64,000 nucleotides of DNA from Kiritimatiellota bacterium (GTDB taxonomy: Bacteria; Verrucomicrobiota; Kiritimatiellia; JAAZAB01): contig JAPLSY010000080.1 of assembly GCA_026398415.1 (NCBI GenBank), positions 66,465 to 130,464 of the forward strand. Direction: 5' to 3'. Below are positions 46,734 through 54,269 of the stretch, piece after piece. A model generated the notes under the pieces. The model saw only the letters and a list, made by a program, of their open reading frames with translations. It was not told the origin of the DNA and did not search any database. A program made the position numbers and the translations under genes. Each line of letters begins with the position of its first letter. Positions within the stretch are counted from its first letter, which is position 1.

Positions 46734-48896
46734 TCATGGGGATGGCACGTTTTCGCGATTCGTTGGAACGGCTTCTTCAAAATACGGTTCCTGGCTTTCG
46801 TAGCGCGCCAGCCGCTGAGCGACCGGGTTTTTCCGGTCCGCTTGATTCTCCACGCCCATGAGCGCCAGCGCCTGCCGGGTCACGGCAATCGCCTCCGGAA
46901 ACCGGCCCGCGCCGGCATACGCAACTCCCAGCGCGTCCAGAAACGCGGGGTCACGACTGTGCATTGGCCGGCCGGTCTGTTCGGCCATGCTAATCAGGTC
47001 CGCGCGATCCGCAATGCTCAACCCCTGACGCGAAGCCAGAAGCCACAGGTCACCGGTCAAGGTGGGCAACCATTCCCGGTAGAAGCGTACGGCGACCCGG
47101 AATGCTATCATGGCTTTGCCATATTCGCCGCAGGCCACCAGCGCCAGGATCAGTTGATTGTAGGCCTCGAGCATGTCCGGCCTGATTTCCAGGGCCACCA
47201 CGTAGTGATTCACGGCATCCGGCAATTGGCCCTTTTGCATCAATACGACGCCCAGGTTGTAATGGGCGTTAGCCAAGCCGGGATTGATCCGGATCGCCTG
47301 GGCAAACAGGCCGGCGGCCTCGTCGAGATTTTGCCGGTTATATAAAATTGTGCCGAGGTTTACATACACTTCGGCGCAATCCGGTCGCATGCGCAGGGCC
47401 TCGCGATAATGATAGATGGCTTCATCCACCTTGCCCTGCCGGGCCAGGGTAACGGCAATGTTGTTGTGCACCTCGACGTAGTCCGGCTTGATTCGCAGGG
47501 CTTCGCCATAATGATATACGGCATCGTCCAGCCGTCCGCGGCCCGTCAGGGCGTTGGCCAGGTTGTTGTGTGCCAGATAATTATTTTCCGTTACGGCAAT
47601 GGCGTGCTCAAAAACCGTGATTGTGTTTTTCCAGGTTCCGGCCTGCAACCACGTGCCGATCCCGAGGAGCACCACGGAGCCACAGGCAAGGACGGCAAGC
47701 GCATCCAGTGTCATCTGCCGGCGACGCGGTTCCGGCAGGACGCGCCTAACCAGATCGGGAACACCCCAGGCAATCATGATGAAAATACCGATCAACGGAA
47801 TGTAGGTATAGCGATCAGCCATGGCCTGGTTGCCCACCTGCACCAGCCCGACCACCGGCACGAGGGTGATGAGATACCAAAGCCAACCGGCAATCAGATA
47901 GCGGGCGCGCCGCCAGAGCCAGAGACAGAATACCGAGACCAGGGCCAGGAATATCATGGCAACCCCGACCTTCCAGAACAGCAGGTTCAAATTGTAGGGA
48001 TACAGGCAGGCCAGATGTTTCGGCCAGACCATATGAACAAGATAATTCTGATAAGCCAGCGCGGCGTTGGCGATGCGAATTCCCAGGGGATATTGGATGA
48101 ACGAGCCAACCGCCCCGGTCGAGTGTTGAACCACAAAGGTGATCACGCAGGCCGCCACCGAAAGCAAGGCCAGGGGCGCTTTTTCCATAACCAGGAACCA
48201 CCAGGATGTCCGCATTGGCCCGGTCAAGTCCGCCGGTGGCAACGGCCACTGCGGTGGCAACGGCTGCTGCGACGGCAACAGCCGCTGAAGCGGCCAGTAA
48301 TCCAGCAGGAGGAGCACGAGCGGCAGACTGACCAGCATTGGCTTGGCCATGAGACCCGTGGCATAGAGCGCCAACACGACCAGATACCAACCAACCCGCG
48401 GGCGGATGGTGTAACGCGCATAGGCCCAAAGCGTCAGCATGAAAAAGAACGTGCTGAGCACATCCTTGCGCTCGCTGATCCAAGCCACCGATTCCACATG
48501 CAGCGGATGCACGGCAAAGAGGACCGCCACAATGGCGCTGCTCCACATCTTCCGCGTCATACCGGTCAGGACGATAAACAGCAGGATCGTGTTGACAATG
48601 TGCAGGAGCAGGTTCGTGAGGTGATACCCCATGGGCTTGAGCCGGTACAACTCGAAATCCGTCATCAACGAAAGCCAGGTGACCGGATGCCAGGTAAAGG
48701 CATATTTGCTGACGAAGGTCCAACGGGCGGTATCGAGATTCAGCCCCTGCTGAAGCATGGCGTTTTCAGTGACGTAGAGCGGATCGTCAAAATCCACAAA
48801 ACTATTACCCAGCACCGGCCAGTAAGCCGCCAACGTGGCCGCCAGCAGGAAGATGCAAAGCAACGTAAAGGTGCGCGCATCGGCAGATATTCGCAT
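46734..48896 (-). CDS. TMTC-like membrane glycosyltransferase with TPR repeats
   Basis: The 720-residue protein has about ten or more helices in its first 450 residues and then TPR repeats (about 460-640: NNLANALTGRGRLDDAVYHYGEALRI split over units). The N-terminal region has GT-C features: YWPVLGNSFVDFDDPLYVTEN (acidic loop after helix 1), HPLHVESVAWISERKDVLS and LDYWPL. This layout matches TMTC/O-mannosyltransferase-like proteins. The acceptor is unknown. A Pro/Gln/Leu-rich insert near residue 205-225 is encoded by repeated GGTGGCAACGGC units (about 48232-48285). Confidence 0.82.
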   Translation of the reverse strand: MRISADARTFTLLCIFLLAATLAAYWPVLGNSFVDFDDPLYVTENAMLQQGLNLDTARWTFVSKYAFTWHPVTWLSLMTDFELYRLKPMGYHLTNLLLHIVNTILLFIVLTGMTRKMWSSAIVAVLFAVHPLHVESVAWISERKDVLSTFFFMLTLWAYARYTIRPRVGWYLVVLALYATGLMAKPMLVSLPLVLLLLDYWPLQRLLPSQQPLPPQWPLPPADLTGPMRTSWWFLVMEKAPLALLSVAACVITFVVQHSTGAVGSFIQYPLGIRIANAALAYQNYLVHMVWPKHLACLYPYNLNLLFWKVGVAMIFLALVSVFCLWLWRRARYLIAGWLWYLITLVPVVGLVQVGNQAMADRYTYIPLIGIFIMIAWGVPDLVRRVLPEPRRRQMTLDALAVLACGSVVLLGIGTWLQAGTWKNTITVFEHAIAVTENNYLAHNNLANALTGRGRLDDAVYHYGEALRIKPDYVEVHNNIAVTLARQGKVDEAIYHYREALRMRPDCAEVYVNLGTILYNRQNLDEAAGLFAQAIRINPGLANAHYNLGVVLMQKGQLPDAVNHYVVALEIRPDMLEAYNQLILALVACGEYGKAMIAFRVAVRFYREWLPTLTGDLWLLASRQGLSIADRADLISMAEQTGRPMHSRDPAFLDALGVAYAGAGRFPEAIAVTRQALALMGVENQADRKNPVAQRLARYESQEPYFEEAVPTNRENVPSP

Positions 48897-48953
48897 CCCA
48901 AACTCCTTCGAAGTTGCGCTGGTCAGGGGCAGACATCCATCAGCCCGGTTGCG

Positions 48954-49994
48954 TCAGGATCGGCGGCTCGTTTTCACTTCGGTGTGGTTCAGCATGTCCA
49001 GGTAATCCAGCAGTTCCAGGTCGGTGCAGGTAGCGGTGCCCAGCTTACCGACGACAACGCCGGCGGCGCAATTGGCCAATTCGGCGGCCGCTTCGTAATC
49101 CGCGCCGGCGGAGAGCGCTAACAGCAGGGTGGCGATTACGGTATCGCCGGCGCCGCTCACGTCAAACACTTCGCGCGCCACGGCGGCCACGTGGCGTGGG
49201 GGACGATTTCGGGAAACCAGCAACATCCCCTGCACACCCAGCGTAATCAGCAGGAACGCCGGCTTCCATTTATTCAACAGAATAGCGGCCACCCGCAATA
49301 GGGGTTTATCCTTCAAGGGATTGGCGCAAGGCGGCTGTTCCGGCAGACGGGCCAGCGCGAACGCTTCCTTGCGATTTGGGGTTGCCACGGTCAGACCCGG
49401 CAATTTTAGGGTATCATTTTCCTTGGGATCCAGCGCCACGGGAATGGCGTTCCGTCGCGCCGTGCGCATGACAGCATTCACGACATCTTGCCCGATGGTG
49501 CCCTTGGCATAATCCGCTATGATCACGCCCGACATGCTTCGCACGGCAGTGGACAGCTCAGCGCAGAAAGCGCTCCGGACTCTGGCCGGCAACAGGAGCC
49601 GCTCCTCCCAATCCACGCGTACAACCTGTTGCCGTTCGGCCAGGATGCGCGTTTTCACGGTTGTGTGAATGCCGGCATAGCGCAGTACCCCACGCGTGCA
49701 AACACGATCCTTTTTCAGGACCTGCAATAAATCATTGCCGTTCGCATCACGCCCCACCACGCCGCGCATATATGCACGCCCACCCAAGGCGCACACATTA
49801 CGCGCCACGTTGGCGGCGCCGCCGGGTATATTTTTCTCGTCGCCAACCCGTACTACCGGCACAGGCGCCTCGGGTGAAATGCGGTTCACCGCACCGTAAA
49901 TATAGCGATCCAGCATCATGTCGCCGATCACCATAATTTTTTGACGGGCAAATCGCGCCACCAGCGCACGCGCCCATTTAAGATCGTTTTTCAC
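48954..49994 (-). CDS. hldE1: D-glycero-beta-D-manno-heptose-7-phosphate kinase (RfaE domain I)
   Basis: This PfkB-family kinase phosphorylates heptose-7-phosphate in LPS heptose synthesis. The 346-residue protein has IMVIGDMMLDRYIYGAVNRISPEAPVPVV, the GGAANVARNV motif and the catalytic DVSGAGDTVIA. The second (adenylyltransferase) domain of HldE is absent, so that activity must lie elsewhere. The start is GTG, with GGAGGG nine bases upstream; it overlaps the stop of the DUF3108 gene as GTGA. It points to a heptose-containing LPS. Confidence 0.9.
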   Translation of the reverse strand: MKNDLKWARALVARFARQKIMVIGDMMLDRYIYGAVNRISPEAPVPVVRVGDEKNIPGGAANVARNVCALGGRAYMRGVVGRDANGNDLLQVLKKDRVCTRGVLRYAGIHTTVKTRILAERQQVVRVDWEERLLLPARVRSAFCAELSTAVRSMSGVIIADYAKGTIGQDVVNAVMRTARRNAIPVALDPKENDTLKLPGLTVATPNRKEAFALARLPEQPPCANPLKDKPLLRVAAILLNKWKPAFLLITLGVQGMLLVSRNRPPRHVAAVAREVFDVSGAGDTVIATLLLALSAGADYEAAAELANCAAGVVVGKLGTATCTDLELLDYLDMLNHTEVKTSRRS

Positions 49995-50899
49995 TTGCTT
50001 GAGCCCTCCGAGTGATTGCGCGCTATTTGCGGGTAATTGGTATTGCCCGGATGCGTCCAGTAATCGTCGCCGGGGCCTTCGACCCGGTCAATGAGCAACC
50101 GGACGGTTCCGATCACCGGCGCTTTGGCTGTGGCACGGACACATAGACAGCGCTCGTCATCCGAAATCCAGACCTCCAGTTTACCGACACGGACGAACAA
50201 GCCGTGGAACTTGGCCTCGGGATCGAGCTTCAAAGTACGGATTTTGGCGTAATTGCCGATCTCCAACGTTTCGAGATCGAGGGCTTCCACCAGGAGATCG
50301 TAGAGTTTTTCATCCGCCATGACGCGAAAATCATAATGCTTGCCCGGCTCAAAATTTTGCGAACGCATGTAAAACATGTAGCTGATCAGGTCGCGTGTAT
50401 CCGCATCAATGGCAAAATCCTGATGGTCGTTTTTCAGCAGATGCCGCCAGTGCGCCATGCGGGCCTTGTGATCAAAGGTCGTGATTTCGTGCAGGCGGTA
50501 ACGTCCCTCGCTGAGCCGCTTGGTGAAGCGAATTGGCAGGAAAGTAACCGGGTCCACCACGCTTTCGATGAAATCGTCCACGGGATAAAACGCGGACATG
50601 ACATTTCGCGAGCGGGTCGTCACGCGGATGGCCAGCAGTTCGCGCCCGTCTTCCTCGATATATTCGCTGGAGACTTTGGTGTCGGCCACGATCAAGACGC
50701 CCCACTGGACTTTATAATATATCGCCTCTCCGACCGGAAACCACAGGGCCGGCCGGTTGGTCGCAGCCTTGGGCGGTTGATTGGTCACAACCTGGGCCGG
50801 TGCCAAAGCCGAATCCGGCGCTGACTCCGCCATCGCCAGAGACAGGCTGAGCCCAAAAACAACACATCCTAAAACCATCCGCCATTTTCCATTAACCAT
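49991..50899 (-). CDS. DUF3108 exported protein
   Basis: This 302-residue protein has a signal peptide (after about residue 8: MVLGCVVFGLSLSLAMAES) and the DUF3108 core (FPVGEAIYYKVQWGVLIVADTKV, TRSRNVMSAFYPVDDFIESVV, RLHEITTFDHKARMAHW). The family is periplasmic, beta-rich and of unknown function, possibly linked to envelope lipids. The start ATG at 50899 has GGAGGG eight bases before it, inside the end of proC. Its first codons (MVNGKWRMV) come from an ATGGTTA heptamer array. It is the fifth gene of the ybaB-hldE chain. Confidence 0.83.
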   Translation of the reverse strand: MVNGKWRMVLGCVVFGLSLSLAMAESAPDSALAPAQVVTNQPPKAATNRPALWFPVGEAIYYKVQWGVLIVADTKVSSEYIEEDGRELLAIRVTTRSRNVMSAFYPVDDFIESVVDPVTFLPIRFTKRLSEGRYRLHEITTFDHKARMAHWRHLLKNDHQDFAIDADTRDLISYMFYMRSQNFEPGKHYDFRVMADEKLYDLLVEALDLETLEIGNYAKIRTLKLDPEAKFHGLFVRVGKLEVWISDDERCLCVRATAKAPVIGTVRLLIDRVEGPGDDYWTHPGNTNYPQIARNHSEGSSK

Positions 50900-50905
50900 C
50901 AACCA
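50876..50905. repeat. Heptamer array (ATGGTTA family) over the proC/DUF3108 junction
   Basis: ATGGTTGATGGTTAATGG-like units encode the last residues of ProC (GMVDG) and the first of the DUF3108 protein (MVNGKWRM), and carry both the stop and the start codon. Confidence 0.7.
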
Positions 50906-51731
50906 TTCCCTCCGACAATTCCCGCGATCGTTTTTGCGCTGCCCGGATGGCTTTGATAAACATTTCCTTCACGCGGCCAGCTTCGAGCACTTCCAGGGCC
51001 GCCGCTGTGGTGCCGCCCTTGGACGTGACCCGTCGCCGTAATTCCTCGGGCTCCTGCCCCATCTCCTCCAGCAAACGCGCCGCGCCGCGGATCGTGCCCA
51101 ACGTCAACGTTTTGGCCGTTGCGTGGTCAAGCCCCATTTCATATCCCGCCTGCATCATGAATTCGGCCAGGAAAAAGACATAGGCCGGCCCGCTCCCGCT
51201 CAAGGCGGTTACCGCATCCAGGTGCTTTTCATCCAGCCGTACCACCACGCCAACCGATTGAAACAGGGATTCCACCAATTGCGCATCCGCTTCGGTTGCC
51301 TGCTTCCCCGGACAATATACCGAAACACCGGCCCCCGCCAGGGCCGGCATATTGGGCATCACGCGCACGACCCGCATGCCCGCGGGCAACTGCTGCTGCA
51401 GGCGATGCGTGGTAATACCGGCCGCAATGCTGACGACCAGCGTAGAGGGGGCAAGCTTTGTCCCGATATCCTTCAGGACATCCGCGATGACCTGCGGTTT
51501 AACCGCCAGCACCACGACCTGCGCCCCCCGAACACCGTCCACATTGCGCTCAAACCCCGTGACGCCAAAAGTTGCCTGGAAATGATCCAGGCGGCGGCGG
51601 TCCGTGTCCGTCACCCGCAGGCATCGGGGCTGCAAAAGCTTGGCCTGGATAATTCCGTGCACCAGGGCTTCGGCCATATTACCGGCCCCGACAAAAGTCA
51701 GAATCGATTCTGCTGAAAGCGAAGCGCTCAT
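50892..51731 (-). CDS. proC: Pyrroline-5-carboxylate reductase
   Basis: ProC makes proline by reducing pyrroline-5-carboxylate with NAD(P)H. The 279-residue protein has the Rossmann start LTFVGAGNMAEALVHGII and the family C-terminal signatures VTALSGSGPAYVFFLAEFMMQAG and RRRVTSKGGTTAAALEVLEAG. The ATG overlaps the stop of yggS as ATGA. Its last five residues derive from the heptamer array. The pairing of yggS with proC is common in bacteria. Confidence 0.95.
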   Translation of the reverse strand: MSASLSAESILTFVGAGNMAEALVHGIIQAKLLQPRCLRVTDTDRRRLDHFQATFGVTGFERNVDGVRGAQVVVLAVKPQVIADVLKDIGTKLAPSTLVVSIAAGITTHRLQQQLPAGMRVVRVMPNMPALAGAGVSVYCPGKQATEADAQLVESLFQSVGVVVRLDEKHLDAVTALSGSGPAYVFFLAEFMMQAGYEMGLDHATAKTLTLGTIRGAARLLEEMGQEPEELRRRVTSKGGTTAAALEVLEAGRVKEMFIKAIRAAQKRSRELSEGMVDG

Positions 51732-52420
51732 AATGCAGTCCTTTTGCCGAATAAAATGGAACCAAGCCGAATCCAGGTGGCGCCTTCCTCCACGGCAATC
51801 TCGAAATCATGGCTCATGCCCATGGACAACTCGCGCAGTTCAAAACCAGTTTCCTGCCGCCAGCGGTCGCGGTGTTCCCGCAGGCTGTGAAAAAATTGAC
51901 GCGCGTGCTCCGGATCTTCCGCCAGCGGCGGAATGGTCAATAATCCCTGAATTTCCACCCGCCGCAGACCATTAGCCGCCTGTAATATGCCTGGAACGGC
52001 CTCCGGGACAAGCCCGAATTTACTGCTTTCGCCCGAAACATTGACTTCCAGGAAAACCGGCATGACACGTCCCGCCGCCTCGGCGGCGGCCTCGATCGCC
52101 ATGAGCAGTTTCAACGAATCCACGGACTGGATCGAGTGAAACAGGTTCACCGCATCCTTGACTTTATTCGTCTGCAAATGACCGATCAGATGCCAGTTCA
52201 AGGTGGTCGGACACAATGGAATTTTCTGCTTGGCTTCCTGCACGCGGTTTTCACCGAAATCCATCAGGCCGGCGGCGGCGGCCTCCCGAATGTAATCCGG
52301 GCCGCGGGTTTTGGAAACCGCCAACACGCGCACCTCTTCCGGACGGCGCCCCACCCTTTCACAGGCGGCTTGAATGCGGCGACGCACCCCGGCTAAATTG
52401 TCTTCGAATGATGGGTTCAT
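51728..52420 (-). CDS. yggS: YggS-family pyridoxal-phosphate homeostasis protein
   Basis: YggS (PLPBP) binds pyridoxal phosphate and buffers its level; no enzyme activity is firmly known. The 230-residue protein has the PLP lysine block VRVLAVSKTRGPDYIREAAAAG, the family motif FGENRVQEAKQK, WHLIGHLQTNKVKDAV and the C-terminal LSMGMSHDFEIAVEEGATWIRLGS. The ATG at 52420 is preferred (GGAA upstream); a GTG four codons before it is possible. It overlaps proC and follows recR by 15 bp. Confidence 0.93.
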   Translation of the reverse strand: MNPSFEDNLAGVRRRIQAACERVGRRPEEVRVLAVSKTRGPDYIREAAAAGLMDFGENRVQEAKQKIPLCPTTLNWHLIGHLQTNKVKDAVNLFHSIQSVDSLKLLMAIEAAAEAAGRVMPVFLEVNVSGESSKFGLVPEAVPGILQAANGLRRVEIQGLLTIPPLAEDPEHARQFFHSLREHRDRWRQETGFELRELSMGMSHDFEIAVEEGATWIRLGSILFGKRTAL

Positions 52421-52435
52421 AAAAATTTCCACGCA

Positions 52436-53038
52436 TCAGAAAGGCTGACGACTGCCTATGGCGCGCGCCAGGGTCACGGCATCCGAATAGGCGATGCCGC
52501 TGCCGGCGGGAATGCCCATGGCCGGCCGGGTCAGTTTGACCGCGCACCCGGCCAGCAGATCGCGGATCATGCTGGCCGTGGCTTCGCTTTCCACGTCCGC
52601 ATTAAGCGCCAAAATCACTTCTTGAATCGGTTCCGATTTCAGGCGTAACGCCAGGGCATCCAGGCGGAGCTGGTCGGTCCCAATACCCTGCATGGGCGAC
52701 AGCTTGCCCATGAGCACGTGATAGCGCCCGCGATAGCCGCCCGCATTTTCAATCTGCAAGACATCGGAGGGGTCTTCCACCACGCACAGAAGAGCGCCAT
52801 CCCGGGTGGCATCGGTGCAAAACCGGCAGGGATCCTGGTCGCGCGAGGTCAACGCGCCGCACCGCGAACAGCACCCAATCTGCTCGGCCACCCCCTGCAG
52901 GGCGGCGATCAAGTCCTTGAGGAGTCCGGTCTGATCGCCCACCAGCTTCATGGCCAGTCGTTCCGCCGAGCGGCGGCCGATGCCCGGCAGTTTGCCGAAA
53001 CAGGCGATCGCTCTATCGAGGGGCGGAAATGTTTTCAT
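52436..53038 (-). CDS. recR: Recombination mediator RecR
   Basis: RecR works with RecF and RecO to load RecA on gapped DNA. The 200-residue protein has a helix-hairpin-helix (GKLPGIGRRSAERLA), a C4 zinc finger (CSRCGALTSRDQDPCRFC) and a Toprim domain (LLCVVEDPSDVLQIENAGGYRGRYHVL, with the conserved LSPMQGIG). The ATG overlaps the ybaB stop. The usual dnaX-ybaB-recR order is broken here: dnaX lies 8 kb away. Confidence 0.96.
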   Translation of the reverse strand: MKTFPPLDRAIACFGKLPGIGRRSAERLAMKLVGDQTGLLKDLIAALQGVAEQIGCCSRCGALTSRDQDPCRFCTDATRDGALLCVVEDPSDVLQIENAGGYRGRYHVLMGKLSPMQGIGTDQLRLDALALRLKSEPIQEVILALNADVESEATASMIRDLLAGCAVKLTRPAMGIPAGSGIAYSDAVTLARAIGSRQPF

Positions 53039-53352
53039 AATCCGGGAATATTCGGCAGGCCCATGTCGGCCATCATTGCCTGCATGTCGTCGGCGCTCAT
53101 CTTTTTTGCCGCTTCCAGCGCGCCCTCGACGGCCGCCAGCACTAACTTTTCCAGCGCCGCCGGCTGGGCCGCTTGCAGGGCACGGGGATCAATGCGGATG
53201 GCGGCAATCGAGATGTCCCCGCGGGCCGTGACGGTCACGAGCCCATTGCCGCTTGAAAACTCAACCGTCTTGGCACGCAACTGGCCCTGCATTTTCTTCA
53301 TGTTTTTCTGCATGCCCGCCGCATCCTTGATCATCTTCAGAATATTTGTCAT
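53035..53352 (-). CDS. ybaB: YbaB/EbfC nucleoid-associated protein
   Basis: YbaB is a small DNA-binding dimer. The 105-residue protein has the family helix MTNILKMIKDAAGMQKNMKKMQGQLRAKTVEFSS, split over residues 1-34, then VTVTARGDISIAAIRIDPRAL and an Ala-rich C-terminal helix. GGAG lies eight bases before the ATG; longer frames lack a site. It heads the chain recR-yggS-proC-DUF3108-hldE. Confidence 0.94.
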   Translation of the reverse strand: MTNILKMIKDAAGMQKNMKKMQGQLRAKTVEFSSGNGLVTVTARGDISIAAIRIDPRALQAAQPAALEKLVLAAVEGALEAAKKMSADDMQAMMADMGLPNIPGL

Positions 53353-53491
53353 GCCATTATCTCCTATATCGAATGCCCTGAATCTAAAATTCAAAACAAT
53401 AACGATTTTCCGGCCGGATACAATAAGAATAACAAGCACGAAACCTTGCATATGCCATTACACCGGTTAATAAAAAACATTTATTTTTCAC

Positions 53492-53519
53492 TTGACTCTA
53501 TATTGTATGGTGCTATATT
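53492..53519 (+). promoter_or_regulatory. Sigma70-type promoter of the IclR-type gene, leaderless geometry
   Basis: TTGACT (53492-53497) and TATATT (53514-53519) are 16 bp apart. Six bases separate the -10 from the ATG at 53526, the same spacing and -10 sequence as the abiE promoter. Confidence 0.7.
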
Positions 53520-53525
53520 AGCAAC

Positions 53526-54269
53526 ATGACTGAGAATACCAGGCCCGCCCAGCCGAATATGAGCCTTTGCCATGGCATTGCCTGCCTGCAGTTCCTGGCC
53601 ATGGCCGACCGGCCGATTGGCAGTCGCGAAGCGGCCCGCGCACTGGGTTTCGAGCCCACGCGCGCCAATCGTCTCCTGGGTACCTTGGCCAGCCTGGGAA
53701 TTGCGGAAAAAACCGCGGATCAGAAATACCAGGCGGGCCCCGGTCTGCACGTGCTTGCGGCGCAAAGCCTGCGGGGCTCGCGCCTGTTAAACGTGGCGTT
53801 GCCCCATTTAAAACCTTTATTAAACCAGGGGTTGGCAGTTGCCCTGGGGGTATTATGGCGGATGCACGTCTGTTATCTGTGGTATATTCTTCCCGACCAG
53901 GATCCGGGACAAGGCATTGGCGCTTCCAATCCCTGGCCGGCATGGGATTCGAGTATCGGGCGTGTTTTGCTGGCCGCATTGCCCCTATCCGATGCCCGCC
54001 GGCTGTATCTTCAGGAACAGGCGAAACCTTGTAAGACTTGCCTGGAATTCAAGCGCAACCTGAATGCTATTCGGCGGCAGGGTTATGCATTTATCCCCAA
54101 AAAAGCAATCTCCGGAACGACTTTAGGCGTTCCGATCGGCTCCCCGCCGGTTGCCGGCCTCGCATTTTGCGGTAATTTTTCAGCCCGTTCTGTGCCGCGT
54201 CTATTTCGCTTGCTGAATCGGTCGGCGACGGATATCAGCCAGGAACTTAAATCAAGGAGGAACAGCTAA
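53526..54269 (+). CDS. IclR-like transcriptional regulator
   Basis: The 247-residue protein has an N-terminal winged helix (about 14-75: CLQFLAMADRPIGSREAARALGFEPTRANRLLGTLASLGI split) and a C-terminal effector-like region that is shorter and more divergent than in standard IclR. The message looks leaderless. The stop overlaps the next start (TAATG), with GGAGG just before it, so regulator and reductase-like protein are translated together. Control of that gene and possibly the nearby GH genes is an inference. Confidence 0.75.
   Translation: MTENTRPAQPNMSLCHGIACLQFLAMADRPIGSREAARALGFEPTRANRLLGTLASLGIAEKTADQKYQAGPGLHVLAAQSLRGSRLLNVALPHLKPLLNQGLAVALGVLWRMHVCYLWYILPDQDPGQGIGASNPWPAWDSSIGRVLLAALPLSDARRLYLQEQAKPCKTCLEFKRNLNAIRRQGYAFIPKKAISGTTLGVPIGSPPVAGLAFCGNFSARSVPRLFRLLNRSATDISQELKSRRNS

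Noticed and set aside
47409-49121. 570-residue plus-strand open frame across the TMTC-like gene
   Set aside because: It is antisense to a gene with clear membrane and TPR structure. It is rich in Gln, Gly, His and Arg, as reverse-strand shadows are here.
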